Positions 32,306 through 42,700 of a stretch of DNA of 64,000 nt are shown here, piece by piece. This DNA is from Debaryomyces hansenii CBS767 (lineage: Eukaryota; Ascomycota; Pichiomycetes; Serinales; Debaryomycetaceae). The stretch covers positions 868,001 to 932,000 of the forward strand of contig NC_006043.2 of the NCBI RefSeq assembly GCF_000006445.2, read 5' to 3'. Positions within the stretch are counted from its first letter, which is position 1. Every line of letters begins with the position of its first letter. The notes beneath the pieces are model-generated. The model did not search any database, was not told where the DNA came from, and saw only the letters and a list, made by a program, of their open reading frames with translations. The position numbers and the translations under genes were made by a program.

Positions 32306-34465
32306 TTATCTGAATTCATACATTTCATTGACAGAGTTGCATAATACGGGTGCCCTTTCATTACCAACAATTCTTTCGAGGGCCACAGCGTCCCATTTCG
32401 AATAGAGGATTTTGATAAATGACAAGTCCAAATCGGCAATTTCTCTGAACACAGATTTACCAATGAACCTGACCAACTCTTTGTAAAATATTGGATTAGA
32501 AGGGAGGCCATACATCAAGAGGTTCTTAACACCATTGATTTCAAATCTACGGAAGTGGTGCAATCTCTCAGTATAAAGCATAATCTTGATTTTTCCTGAT
32601 GCAAATTGTTGTCTATTCCTGGATAACTTGGATTGGGAAGTATATTCGTCTATTGAAGCAAATGTGAATTTGGTTGATGTTTTCATGTAATTCTTGATTC
32701 TTAAATAGTCATAGTACGAAGGAATGAAAATCAACAAACCGTCGTCATACGAGGTGGACCTCGTCAACGATGGAAGAACAGAGTTAATAAAGAACTTAAA
32801 TCTTGATTCTGGATCAGTCATAGGAGAGTTACTTTCAAATCTTTGGAATATTTGCTTTAATTTTAATCCAATTGAGTTCATGATACAATTCTTAGACGTG
32901 GTTACTGGCTTGAAACGAAGTTTCCCTGACAAATTCAGTGACTTTGAGCTTACAATATTATTGATATTTGGAGTGGAGAACTCGCTGAAAACCAAATTCT
33001 GTCTTAATAAATTAGCTTGGTCGTTAATAGACCACATTCTAATTCTAGAAAAGTCTGCGTCGTGAAAGTCCTTAGGAATTTTGTTTAAATATTTGAACAC
33101 TGTATTGACATGATCCCAATTTTGCATTTCAATCTGATTAGCTCTGTCCACAACTAATACCTCAATAGACGATAAGAAATCATATTGTCTCTTCTTCTTA
33201 TCTGGATTTTCCAATATCATAGAGAGTCCGATAGGCGATGCTATTATGATATCGGACGAATAGAATGAGGAATAAAGTTTAAGTGATTTTCTGGTGAATT
33301 TCACCCCAATACAGAAAAAATCATTATTGTTTCCTTTGAATGAATGTTTAAAATCTTCCGGTTTTGAGTCTGGGGGGGTTTCCTTACTGGAAAACTGTTT
33401 ATTGAACTTCTTCCTGTTTTCCTGCTGTTCAGAACCACATAATTTAATCAACAATTCAACAATTTCATAGCACGCATTTCTGGTAGGAAGCAAGATCAAC
33501 ACCTTTGGACGAGTGAAACCTTGATCTCTAAGCTCAGGTTCTTCAATATTAGTCTTTCCCTTCTTCATTGACTCCTGATATGAATGCAACTTATTATTAT
33601 TTTTCAATATACGGTCTCTTGTCTTAAATATATGATTCAATGCATGCAAAACATAAAGTTTCTTGTACGACTCGTTGTCGAATGTTTTGTACACATAATT
33701 AATATCCTGATACTTCACCATTGAATCCAACAAGACACCTTCCAACTCATTAAGAGACTCTGGATGCTGCTTCTCGAATGGACTCACAAGTCTCTGTTTA
33801 ATGCTATAATTATTCACACTTTGGCCTTTAACCTTTCCCCCTGTCTTTATAGGATTAGGCGGAACCTGGAACGTATAAGTATATCCCGCATCTTCCATGC
33901 TTTTTTTATCAGCAAATGTCCATTTAGGCTTGTCTTTCAACACTTTTTCTTGTTCCTCTATAAATGTATCGCTCACCTGGTTGAAATGAACTTCGAATGG
34001 GTCCTGCTGATCGTCATCTCCATCGTCCTCTTCAGGTCCCTCTTCGTCGACATCTTTGTCATCATCCACGTTAGCACCTGCAATTTCATCGTCCCCCGAA
34101 TCTTCGTCGCTTTCACTTTCGCTCTCTTGCGTCTGCTCTGGTTCTGCTCGTACGCTGGTGTTTTTCTTGGTGTCTTCCTGGTGATCGCCACTTAATAACG
34201 TCAACAACGCATCGTACGCCTTACCCTTATCATCATCAATGTCACCCCCATCTTCTATGTCGTCATCTTGACTTTCCAACTCTTCGTTCACATTTTCTTC
34301 AACCTGCTCATCTTCTTCACCTTCCTCATCGCGACGTACTCTTCTCGCTGTCCTCGTAATTGTTCTCATCTCCTGTCTTCCATGTTTCTGTTTTGGTCTT
34401 TTAGCGTCATGGCTATCTTCCGGTCTCTTCCCAGAGTGTTTCTTACGCTTATATGGAGCAGGCAT
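32306..34465 (-). CDS. UTP25: Small-subunit processome protein Utp25
   Basis: A 719-residue nucleolar protein (S. cerevisiae Utp25: 721). Residues 1-~40 are basic; ~45-170 are strongly acidic and disordered; from ~190 to the end runs the Utp25 domain, a degenerate DEAD-helicase fold (PKVLILLPTRNACYEIVELL; DIIIASPIGLSMILE; LVVDRANQIEMQNWDHV, where a helicase would have DEAD). It works in early 18S rRNA processing. A PAC-like CTCATCG lies at 34489-34495 just upstream. It shares a 630-bp divergent region with ICE2, its neighbour in S. cerevisiae too (YIL091C/YIL090W). Confidence 0.95.
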   Translation of the reverse strand: MPAPYKRKKHSGKRPEDSHDAKRPKQKHGRQEMRTITRTARRVRRDEEGEEDEQVEENVNEELESQDDDIEDGGDIDDDKGKAYDALLTLLSGDHQEDTKKNTSVRAEPEQTQESESESDEDSGDDEIAGANVDDDKDVDEEGPEEDDGDDDQQDPFEVHFNQVSDTFIEEQEKVLKDKPKWTFADKKSMEDAGYTYTFQVPPNPIKTGGKVKGQSVNNYSIKQRLVSPFEKQHPESLNELEGVLLDSMVKYQDINYVYKTFDNESYKKLYVLHALNHIFKTRDRILKNNNKLHSYQESMKKGKTNIEEPELRDQGFTRPKVLILLPTRNACYEIVELLIKLCGSEQQENRKKFNKQFSSKETPPDSKPEDFKHSFKGNNNDFFCIGVKFTRKSLKLYSSFYSSDIIIASPIGLSMILENPDKKKRQYDFLSSIEVLVVDRANQIEMQNWDHVNTVFKYLNKIPKDFHDADFSRIRMWSINDQANLLRQNLVFSEFSTPNINNIVSSKSLNLSGKLRFKPVTTSKNCIMNSIGLKLKQIFQRFESNSPMTDPESRFKFFINSVLPSLTRSTSYDDGLLIFIPSYYDYLRIKNYMKTSTKFTFASIDEYTSQSKLSRNRQQFASGKIKIMLYTERLHHFRRFEINGVKNLLMYGLPSNPIFYKELVRFIGKSVFREIADLDLSFIKILYSKWDAVALERIVGNERAPVLCNSVNEMYEFR

Positions 34466-35095
34466 CGTTAATATTCACCTCTTCTTAGCTCATCGATTCA
34501 TATAGTACAGTTTTTTTCAATATATATGTCCCGTTCCTGCATATCCTACCAAAGAATAAAACATCCAAACACCTCAATTGTTTTGGTCGTGTGGTATTAA
34601 TTGGTGGGCTCTTATTTGATACTAATAACAACACTTTCTTCTAAGATAACTTAACCCATAGTCGACTCTCTTAAGAAACATTCAAGTAACGCCATTGCCC
34701 TTGTGTATCAGTTTCAAGATAGTGTTAAACAAGCTCAAATTCCCATAACGTACTTCTTCGCACTGCGACTACAATAGAAACGTAATTTGACTGAAGTTTT
34801 CATCATAATAATAGAAATAATACCAATAATATTAATACCCAACGCTTCATATTTGAACGTGAATTAAGAAATTAATATAATTGATTTTTGAAAGCATATT
34901 TGGCAAGAAGTTAGATAGATAAGCTTCCACAATTGTACTAGTTCATAGCAGGATATTTAAGATTGTTGACAAAGTTTTGAATCGGACGAATAAATTTTCC
35001 TGGACTTTATGAAGATAAGTGAAACAGAATTATAATCAGAAAAACTATCAGGTGTTACTATATATTTGGATTCTAAGTGTATTCGATAGGTTAGA
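34466..35095. promoter_or_regulatory. UTP25-ICE2 divergent promoter
   Basis: 630 bp. CTCATCG at 34489-34495 reads CGATGAG toward UTP25, the core of the PAC box common before ribosome-biogenesis genes, though very close to the ATG. The rest is AT-rich and without a gene I can support. Confidence 0.4.
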
Positions 35096-36592
35096 ATGCG
35101 AGAAAGTATGAACCGTATCAAGGTTAGGACATTTCGAGTGCTTCGAGCGGTATTGTCTACGGTGTATTTGGCGCTTATAATATTGTCGATACCTTTAGCA
35201 TTTGACGTCGGAGGCATAACGTGTGGGTTGGCTTTTTCTTTTACGACATTTACTCTTTATTTTGTGTTGACTACCATCAGAATTGTTACAAGAAAAAGCC
35301 GATATTTCGGTTGGGTCTCACTCTTGTATTACTTACAGCATATTATCATTCCCAGTTTGTTAACGTTATTTTTATCTTATTATCGTACAAATCAACCAAC
35401 GACCCTGACTGCGTACCATCCTCATGAAATTTGGCGTTATTTTATCGTGAACTCAACACCCATTTTTACCATTTTGGAAGGCTTTTGTTCTTTATTATTG
35501 ATTCAGGCTATCGGTGAGACCGTCAATTGGCTTACTGTGTATAAGTCTGACAGCTGGTTGATTGTTTCACTTATGGCGAGTGGCTCTACCATCACTGCAG
35601 CCTTGTATTTCTTGTACAGAATCTACGTGTTCCCATTTACAATCGATATGATCAGTGCATCACTTTTAGGTTCGTTATTAACCTTAACAGCCGGTTTGGG
35701 ACTTTTTGGTATCGTATCAGGTAAGGGGTCAATGATTGAATCTGCACTTTTGTTCGCCTACATTGTACGTTGTATTTATGAAACATTCCCTATATTATCT
35801 GAAGACGCAAGCAAAACTTTAACATCCATATTTACTCAAACTACGTTCAACTTGCGGAATGAAATCCCTAAGTTACCTCCACAGATTACCAATACCGTAC
35901 TGCAATTATTACCATTCTTGGCTTCAAACTTGCCAGGATCTTTCAAAGCGATTTGGGAATTCTTAATCATGTCAATCCATAAGTTGCCATTACCCTTATT
36001 ACTTAATTTGGCTTATAGAATTGGTGTATTCTACGCTGCTACTAAGATCATCCCATCTTTATACCATGATGCCTCCTATCCCTTTAACACCCCACCAAGA
36101 ACACCTTCACAGAATAGATCTCCACGTCCTTCATCAACAAATATACCAGGCTTAAGTCAATCAGTTTCCAACTCGCAAACACCTCCAAATTCTCATCATA
36201 ATCGTACACATGAAACAAGTAGTGAAGAGGTTATAGACACAACCGAAATCCAACCATTGTCACGTTCCCAATCTTCATTTGCGAGAAATTCATTTGGTAA
36301 GAAACGTGAACCTCGTTCTACCATCATCAGATTAATATATTCCTACTCCCCATGTATCGTGATCGCAGTCTATACACATCTAATGATGCTGTACAAGGGT
36401 GAATTGGGAACGGAGTTAAAAATTTGGGGCTGGTGGAGTCCTAATTCGGACATTCAGGTAATAGTGCATCCATGGCAATTTTGGAATTGGGTCAATATGG
36501 GTACTACTTTATTGTTATACACCGCTGAATTACTGGGTAACGACAGTAATTCAGGCAGAACTGCTTTAACGAGCCATTGGAAAGTAGAATAA
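35096..36592 (+). CDS. ICE2: Cortical ER protein Ice2
   Basis: A 498-residue polytopic ER membrane protein (S. cerevisiae Ice2: 491). Matching blocks include SIPLAFDVGGITCGLAFSF, STPIFTILEGFCSLLLIQA and YGIVS/ESALLFAYIVRCIYE-type segments near residues 205-225. About ten hydrophobic segments are interrupted by a Ser/Pro-rich cytosolic loop (~330-400). Ice2 acts in cortical ER inheritance, in lipid-droplet/ER contact and in control of the phosphatidate phosphatase Pah1. The first ATG (35096) is used; a second in-frame ATG is at 35108. Confidence 0.94.
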   Translation: MRESMNRIKVRTFRVLRAVLSTVYLALIILSIPLAFDVGGITCGLAFSFTTFTLYFVLTTIRIVTRKSRYFGWVSLLYYLQHIIIPSLLTLFLSYYRTNQPTTLTAYHPHEIWRYFIVNSTPIFTILEGFCSLLLIQAIGETVNWLTVYKSDSWLIVSLMASGSTITAALYFLYRIYVFPFTIDMISASLLGSLLTLTAGLGLFGIVSGKGSMIESALLFAYIVRCIYETFPILSEDASKTLTSIFTQTTFNLRNEIPKLPPQITNTVLQLLPFLASNLPGSFKAIWEFLIMSIHKLPLPLLLNLAYRIGVFYAATKIIPSLYHDASYPFNTPPRTPSQNRSPRPSSTNIPGLSQSVSNSQTPPNSHHNRTHETSSEEVIDTTEIQPLSRSQSSFARNSFGKKREPRSTIIRLIYSYSPCIVIAVYTHLMMLYKGELGTELKIWGWWSPNSDIQVIVHPWQFWNWVNMGTTLLLYTAELLGNDSNSGRTALTSHWKVE

Positions 36593-37777
36593 TATGCATA
36601 ACATCTGTACTATAAGGATTGGATTTATTGTGATAATTTGTGTTATTTTGATGTTGTATTTATACTTAATTCAGTTAAGTAAGTTTAATTCTACTAATTT
36701 CTTATTTTTATTTGTAATACTTTTTTGGCTTTTTTCATGTAACTTACTTACTACGTTGTTTGTATACAATTTATATCTGAAATATATAAAATAATAAGTA
36801 CCATATAATAGTTAAAATTATTAGACTAAGACATTCAATTTGTTTGAAGATCAATCAACATAATTTAGATTCAAGATATTGTATCAGAAATTTTGCAACT
36901 CTCGTCCACGATTTATAACCAGTCATCTTTCCAGACAGTGAAATAATCTCAGAGCTTGACTCTATGTTTGCTTGGATGTTTCATCATTGAAAAACAAAAT
37001 CTTGAATAAAAAAATAGTTGACATGAGACCTGCAAACAACTTGAATATAAAAAGTAATAACTCTAAAAACTATATAATACTCCACTTCAGCAGAAGTACG
37101 TTATATGTCCCTGATTAAGAAGCCTGGCATATTTGACTATGCGAATATCTCAATTGAAAAGCAATTAGACATCAAGCTTTAAAATAATAGGGACGTTCAT
37201 GGTTCAAGAATAAGCTCCATTGGGTTAATTACCAAAATGATAATCATTCGTTATAACTATCGTTTAGGAATCAACATCCCATTGCCGAATTTCAAAGAAA
37301 CACCACCAGGAAAAACCTAATGGGCAGGATAAAACTATAATAAAATCAAATAAAGCCGGATAATCAGTAACATGAATAGTATGACAAATTCTTGAATGCC
37401 AGAGCTGCCCCTTAACAGAGCAGTAGAATTCAAAAGGAATTAGCAAGAAGAACAAGCAACTACTCAATGATCACCTAGCATTCAACTTGCTATAGTTTCA
37501 AACAGATGGATGAATCTGTTACGTTTCCGCATATATGGCCGGAGACTTTCCCCAAAGCATTAATGACTACTAGAATCTTTTTGAAAGCTTCGAAAACGAA
37601 TCTTTGCCCATGAACGTAAAGAAACTATGTTACCATCGAGAAGTGAAAATTTTCTGTTTTTTTATACCAAAAATTAGACGGTGTGCATAAACCATATATT
37701 TTTGGAACCCTAACAAAACTATATAACTACAATAATAGCAAAATACAAGTCGATTATTTCCTGAAGTAATGGATGAT
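36593..37777. other. 1.2-kb convergent intergenic region
   Basis: Unusually long for two converging genes. AT-rich with many short open frames. A minus-strand frame at 37467-37264 has aromatic/hydrophobic blocks but no family I can name. No tRNA or other RNA gene was recognised. Confidence 0.4.
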
Positions 37778-39037
37778 CTACGTTAAAAACCATGCAAGAA
37801 TACTCTCGGGTATAATCTTTGAAACCCAATCGTAAATACGTGCTCCTGTCCCACAATATACAACTGGTGGATTCTTACCTTTAGCGTAAATCAAATCGAA
37901 CATCAAATGATACAACTGTCTTAAGCTAGTACCTCTTCCTGTAGACTTGATGGGGTTGGCTTTGTATTGGGAACTTGAAAAATTCGACGCATACAACTCC
38001 TTAATGTCTTCGTTCCAACTCCTAATCTCGGAGTTGACAATAGTTGCAATTTTTGATTCTGATGCACCATCTTGATTAGAGATATTCAAATTCCCCAAGC
38101 GAATTTGAGTTACGGATATGTTATGTTGACTCAATTCCCTAGAGAGGGCCGTAAATAAATGTCTAACACTATTCAGGAAAATAGTTTCTGGTGCATGATA
38201 TGGCATATCCAAACAACTTATTATATTTGCATTGATCAAGATGATCTTACTCTGTTGACTACGAATCAAATTCACTAACCCTGAGGAGAATAATTTGAGA
38301 TACGTAGAAAATCTTTCGTTCATTTTGTTCCACGATGCAACAGTAATGTTCTCAATTGGACCAATTGGGAAATACAAGCTTGGAGCAAATATCACACTGG
38401 TCAATCTTAAATAATGAGAATCTGCCCCGGGGAATGGAACCACTGGTATTTCTAACAGCTGTCTGAATTTACTGATTTGAACTTCAAAGCTATATGATTC
38501 ATTCAAATTCAAATAGTTTATATCTTCAGTAATCTGGTTAGACTCGATGTACTTGAAATCCTTCTCATCTAATATGGTCAAGTAGACAACGAATCCACGC
38601 TTTTCAAAATCTAATGCAATTAACCTAGTTAATGGTTCTGTAGGAGATCCCACAATTAACACAACATCTCCCCTCGCTCCATTAGCCAATTTAGGAACTC
38701 TCCTTTTGAATTTTATGGACTTCTGCTGCTGTGTAGATTTATAAATGTTGTTATAGTAATAATATGACCCAGTCCCGATTCCAATGGAAAATACAGATAC
38801 GTATTGTATTTTATTTCTGCATACATGATCAGATAATTTAGTATATATTGACAGCGGTGGCTTCCTAGCGATGATCTTTGGATCCGGTTTACTTGTTGAA
38901 AATGGATTCAATTCTGGTAGCTTGTCAAAATATTCTGAATTCACTACTTTATCTTGTTGGGTGGCAACAAAATCTGAGGTCCAATTATAATAATAGTTTA
39001 ATGCTTTCCAAGTAGCTTGAACGGGTTCAGCCACCAT
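37778..39037 (-). CDS. DUF1776 short-chain-dehydrogenase-like protein (PBR1-like)
   Basis: A 419-residue protein. Residues ~75-92 (VSVFSIGIGTGSYYYY) form a probable membrane segment after an N-terminal PVQATW...NWTSDFVA block. From ~120 a Rossmann-like fold begins (GDVVLIVGSPTEPLTRLIALDFEKRG), but the classical TGxxxGxG and YxxxK signatures are degenerate. This matches the fungal DUF1776 family, whose S. cerevisiae member is YNL181W/PBR1, a putative oxidoreductase reported as essential. The function is not known in detail, and the symbol is left empty because I recall the orthology rather than demonstrate it. Confidence 0.8.
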   Translation of the reverse strand: MVAEPVQATWKALNYYYNWTSDFVATQQDKVVNSEYFDKLPELNPFSTSKPDPKIIARKPPLSIYTKLSDHVCRNKIQYVSVFSIGIGTGSYYYYNNIYKSTQQQKSIKFKRRVPKLANGARGDVVLIVGSPTEPLTRLIALDFEKRGFVVYLTILDEKDFKYIESNQITEDINYLNLNESYSFEVQISKFRQLLEIPVVPFPGADSHYLRLTSVIFAPSLYFPIGPIENITVASWNKMNERFSTYLKLFSSGLVNLIRSQQSKIILINANIISCLDMPYHAPETIFLNSVRHLFTALSRELSQHNISVTQIRLGNLNISNQDGASESKIATIVNSEIRSWNEDIKELYASNFSSSQYKANPIKSTGRGTSLRQLYHLMFDLIYAKGKNPPVVYCGTGARIYDWVSKIIPESILAWFLT

Positions 39038-39152
39038 TTTCTATATTATCTAACGTCTTAATAGTTACAGAAGAACTCCAATTAATATAATATATTTGAA
39101 ACATGATATGTGATCACCTAACAAGTCGCATGATATCCATATCTAAAAAAAA

Positions 39153-39224
39153 TGCCGGTCCCAGGAATCGAACTTGGGTTTCATCGGCCACAACGATGTG
39201 TACTGACCACTATACTAGACCGGC
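39153..39224 (-). tRNA. tRNA-His (GUG anticodon)
   Basis: A 72-nt cloverleaf on the minus strand. The acceptor stem GCCGGTC/GACCGGC is fully paired with A73. A-box TAGTATAGTGGTCAGTA; anticodon arm CATCG-TTGTGGC-CGATG (GUG); T-arm with GTTCGAATC. No intron. A T8 run follows directly (39145-39152 on the + strand as A8), a Pol III terminator. The base just before the gene on the minus strand is G (39225), so the histidine-specific G-1 happens to be templated, although Thg1 normally adds it. Confidence 0.97.
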
Positions 39225-39680
39225 CGTCTATGAGTTTGTAAGAAGAAACAAATATACATATATCGTTTATCACATAAGTTTACATAGAGCATTGTAAGAG
39301 AACATACTTGTATATATAAACCTGTTAAGTGTATGTACGTGTTGCAATTACAGTCAACATTGCAAAACTATAAGTAGGTGGAAGAACCCATGTGGATCTT
39401 AAAAGAAGGATATCGAAAGAATTAGGTACTTAATAGAAGTAATTAGTAGTCGTCAACCTATAAGTTAAAATCAGGCCATATTAGGGGATCCTCAACAGTC
39501 AATTATGCGTTAGTTATGACAACCGCCCAATTTAGACCAGTTTCCTAACAGCTAAATCAAGCCCCGTGTACTAATAACAGCCTCCCATATATGCTTACAA
39601 AATAACCAGATAATGAACTCTAAAATCAAACTCCAAAAGTTTGTTGTGTACATCTATATTGTCTATGTATATATATATAT
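39225..39680. other. Intergenic region between tRNA-His and the OYE gene
   Basis: The 5' side of the tRNA gene and the 3' flank of the OYE gene. A short TA repeat lies near 39667-39680. Nothing else recognised. Confidence 0.4.
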
Positions 39681-40952
39681 CTATTTAACTTCTATTTCTT
39701 CAATAGCTTTAGGCAATTTACCACTTTCAATATCCTTAGTAAATTGGCGCTTCCTATTATAATTATCGAAAGTGTTATAGCCCCAGTTACTTGAGCCATA
39801 GAAAGTCAGTCTATCGTACGGGGTCAAATCCCAACCTTCATATAATCTCTTGACTAAATCGGGGTTGGAAGTGTAGTACCTAGAAAAACCTACCATAGTA
39901 CGGTTATCACTGATATCATGGAGCAAAGTTTTGAAATCAGGAGCATCATAAGTATAATTTCCACTCTTCAAGATGATTCCCTTCCAAATTTGCCCAACGA
40001 AGGTATTATCACCAACCTGTTGAGACTTTTCAACATCATCACCTCCCTGGACACGAGGTTCAACAATTGATACGTATGCAAGTTCATTTCCATCATCTGC
40101 ACGTTTTTGCAATTCGTGTAATAAATAACTGAATGTGGTTACTGCATGAGTCGAATCTTGGTCCGCCTTCATACCTTGGAAGGTCGCCCATGGAGATATT
40201 CTAATAGCTAATTTTTTAGCACCGACAACAGTTGTTAAATGGTCAACCAATTCTAAAACGACTCTTGCTCTGTTTTCTATACTACCACCATATTTATCAG
40301 TTCTTTGGTTACTCGTTGGTTGCAAAAACTGGTCAAGCAAATATCCATGAGCTGCGTGAAGTTCAATATAATCGAATCCAGCAGCAATCGCTTTTCTGGC
40401 CGCATTAGGGTATGTTTTGTAAATAAGATCATGAATTTCATCCTCCGTTAAAGCTCTAATTGGGTTACCTGCTGCCAAGGCTTTCTTTTTAAAGTCTTCA
40501 TCAGGATAAATTGCCGAAGGCGCAACATAGTCTAGCCCACGATCCTTTAATAATTGGGGATCACCAACTCTTCCTAAGAACCAAAACTGACTTGACATGA
40601 ACGAACCATTTTCATGGACTCTGTCAGTAATTTTTTTCCACGCTTGCGCATGTTTATCATTCCAAATACCTGGAACATAACCAGCAGCTTCAGAATTCCA
40701 CGTAGACGGAACTGTGCCATTTAAACCTGCTTGTTCAGAAACAAACGTAGCCTCCGCAATTAATAAGGAGCCTGAGTACTTAGATCTTTCCTCGTAGTAT
40801 TCTAATTCCAAATCTGAAGGTGTATGGTCACTTAAAGCTCTCATTCTGGTAGTTGGTGGATAAACCACTTTGTTTGATAAGGTGTGTTCACCAACTTTCA
40901 AGGACTTGAACAAGTCTGTATCTTTTAATGCTGCAACTTGGACTCCGCTCAT
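39681..40952 (-). CDS. Old Yellow Enzyme, NADPH dehydrogenase
   Basis: A 423-residue FMN-dependent ene-reductase of the OYE family (S. cerevisiae Oye2/3: 400; Candida Ebp1). It folds as a TIM barrel and reduces the C=C bond of alpha,beta-unsaturated carbonyls. The active-site motif is [11 protein letters not shown] (His199, His202, Tyr204), so the substrate-binding pair is His/His as in bacterial PETN reductase rather than the His/Asn of S. cerevisiae Oye1. The [18 protein letters not shown] block follows. Two Yap1-type sites lie upstream, fitting oxidative or electrophile stress induction. Start ATG at 40952. Confidence 0.95.
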   Translation of the reverse strand: MSGVQVAALKDTDLFKSLKVGEHTLSNKVVYPPTTRMRALSDHTPSDLELEYYEERSKYSGSLLIAEATFVSEQAGLNGTVPSTWNSEAAGYVPGIWNDKHAQAWKKITDRVHENGSFMSSQFWFLGRVGDPQLLKDRGLDYVAPSAIYPDEDFKKKALAAGNPIRALTEDEIHDLIYKTYPNAARKAIAAGFDYIELHAAHGYLLDQFLQPTSNQRTDKYGGSIENRARVVLELVDHLTTVVGAKKLAIRISPWATFQGMKADQDSTHAVTTFSYLLHELQKRADDGNELAYVSIVEPRVQGGDDVEKSQQVGDNTFVGQIWKGIILKSGNYTYDAPDFKTLLHDISDNRTMVGFSRYYTSNPDLVKRLYEGWDLTPYDRLTFYGSSNWGYNTFDNYNRKRQFTKDIESGKLPKAIEEIEVK

Positions 40953-41042
40953 TGTTCTATGCTATACTGAATGCTTTAATAATCTAGCAAATTAATTATT
41001 GGAACTTGTCAGTATTTATACCATTTTTAATTTGCAGTTACA

Positions 41043-41049
41043 TTAGTAA
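41043..41049. promoter_or_regulatory. Yap1/Cap1-type site TTAGTAA (proximal)
   Basis: TTAGTAA, a match to the Yap1 response element TTASTAA, 91 bp upstream of the OYE start codon. OYE genes are known AP-1 (Yap1/Cap1) targets. Confidence 0.6.
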
Positions 41050-41104
41050 GAATCCATCAGAGAAACAGGTAGATGCATACGGTGTACTTTCAATACGTTA
41101 ACGC

Positions 41105-41111
41105 TTAGTAA
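41105..41111. promoter_or_regulatory. Yap1/Cap1-type site TTAGTAA (distal)
   Basis: Second TTAGTAA, 153 bp upstream of the OYE start and 62 bp from the first, same orientation. Two copies in one short promoter strengthen both calls. Confidence 0.6.
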
Positions 41112-41368
41112 TGAACAATTTAATTAATCCGAGCGGATTTTTTTTGAGAATCTTTGCTGCATTTCAGTATAGTGGCTTAAACTTTTTCTTTTAATCTGGT
41201 TCCTATATTGCGTACTTTATAACATCAAGTCGTTTGGTAAAGTACCTTACCGAATAGACTATGACCAAATCTCGGTTCATAAGACTTCGATATCTATAAA
41301 TACTAACTGAACTTATAAGCATTATTATATTAATGGTATTCACTTATATACTTTCAAATTATTAACCA

Positions 41369-42700
41369 CTATTGATTTACATTGTGGGTTGTTACAGCTA
41401 CAAAGCCATCGGGACTTGCATTATCCAAAGCTCTGTCGATCGATTCTCTGTCTGAACTATAATTCAAGCACTTGTTGGAGGTTTCGGGGTCAGCATTAGT
41501 CACACCATAAATTATTTGTTCAATGTCGCTGGGAGGAGCACTCAAATTCGAAAAATAAAAACTCTGATCGTTTTGTAGCCTGAAATCTGTCAAAGTCGTG
41601 GGCAGATCTTCCTGGTGATTAGATGTAGTGTGCAGCAAGTCTTTCATGGTCTTCTCTATGCTGGAGTCTGTAGTAGAGCTCTTCGATAGTTTGCCTGGAA
41701 ATAAGGAAAACCTGTTTCCCACAATTGTGCTGGAATCCGAATTATTAGAATCAGATCTGTTTAAGAAGGCCAATGTTGATGATGTGGGCGTAGGGTTATT
41801 ATTTGCAGCTGATGCCCACATTGATGAAAACGGAAGCGACAATACCACAAGCAAAACACTCACAGCAGATAAGACATTTGTCTTGGCTTCACTTACACCG
41901 TAATTAATAAGAACTAATATTGAAGGAATGAACATTGTTTGAGTTGACATGATAAACAAAATATGAAAACTATCAAATTGCTTCAATCCCAAATAACGTC
42001 TTGTCTTAATAGCAAAAAACAATTTACACGCTAGCATACAACTCATTAGGTTGATAGAAGCGGAAAATAAGATAAAGGGGATATCAGTCACCCAGGATCC
42101 AACTCGTTTCGTTGAGGTAGAATGATTGAAAACGTCTTGAAACATTCTCGCACTCGACACCGTGCTGTTTATATAGAACCCAACAATCGTTAATCCAGCA
42201 GCAGCAGCCACGATCGTGAGAGCAGCCCCTAGTCGCTTTACTTCAGGAGACCTAAAAATTATAAATATCTGGTACGTCATTGACACCTCGATGCACGCAA
42301 CCAATATCGTCTGGAACACATTCGCAGCCACCGTCACCCTGTACGATCCGTACGTATTGGGTATGAGTATCCCCGTAAACGAAAAACTTAGCGACGACAA
42401 CGGGCCCATAAAAAATGCCAAGTATAATGCTGACTCGATCATCATTATTGCCATTGTAAGCTGGTTTAAAACAAAAATCGGTGTGCGCTTGTTCTGACAG
42501 CTGGCCCACAATGCCAACGAAAGCGTCAAACACGCACCAATAGCAACACTGTATACCACTATATAATGGAACGAACTAGCAACATACTCATCAAGCACTC
42601 CAAATGTTACGACATATACATCATCTGCATTTCCCAACGGTAGCGTATAGTTCAAGGGGATCTTTTGAGGATTGATATTATCATAAGACGAAATGTCCAT
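41369..42700 (-). CDS. STE2: Alpha-factor pheromone receptor Ste2
   Basis: A 443-residue seven-helix GPCR of the fungal STE2 family (S. cerevisiae: 431). Diagnostic blocks: NKRTPIFVLNQL after TM1, FSFTGILIP and YRVTVAANVFQTILVACIEVSMTYQIFIIF around TM2-TM3, STQTMFIPSILVLINYG in TM6, and SLPFSSMWASAANN at the end of TM7. The ~140-residue tail is Ser/Thr-rich, as expected for phosphorylation and endocytosis. It senses alpha-pheromone at the surface of a-type cells and signals through the Gpa1/Ste4/Ste18 G protein. Its presence suggests a retained mating pathway. Start ATG at 42700. Confidence 0.95.
   Translation of the reverse strand: MDISSYDNINPQKIPLNYTLPLGNADDVYVVTFGVLDEYVASSFHYIVVYSVAIGACLTLSLALWASCQNKRTPIFVLNQLTMAIMMIESALYLAFFMGPLSSLSFSFTGILIPNTYGSYRVTVAANVFQTILVACIEVSMTYQIFIIFRSPEVKRLGAALTIVAAAAGLTIVGFYINSTVSSARMFQDVFNHSTSTKRVGSWVTDIPFILFSASINLMSCMLACKLFFAIKTRRYLGLKQFDSFHILFIMSTQTMFIPSILVLINYGVSEAKTNVLSAVSVLLVVLSLPFSSMWASAANNNPTPTSSTLAFLNRSDSNNSDSSTIVGNRFSLFPGKLSKSSTTDSSIEKTMKDLLHTTSNHQEDLPTTLTDFRLQNDQSFYFSNLSAPPSDIEQIIYGVTNADPETSNKCLNYSSDRESIDRALDNASPDGFVAVTTHNVNQ

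Larger units (their letters stand above)
40953..41368. other. OYE promoter / STE2 3' flank
   Basis: 416 bp holding the two TTAGTAA sites and the 3' flank of STE2. No gene seen. Confidence 0.5.

Noticed and set aside
33764..34195. 143-codon frame antisense to UTP25
   Set aside because: Antisense shadow of the acidic N-terminal region of Utp25.
36594..36794. Hydrophobic 66-codon open frame after ICE2
   Set aside because: Begins two bases after the ICE2 stop in AT-rich 3' flank; typical chance membrane-like frame.
37264..37467. 67-codon minus-strand frame with aromatic residues, possible transporter relic
   Set aside because: No motif that I could match to a permease family; kept only as a note.
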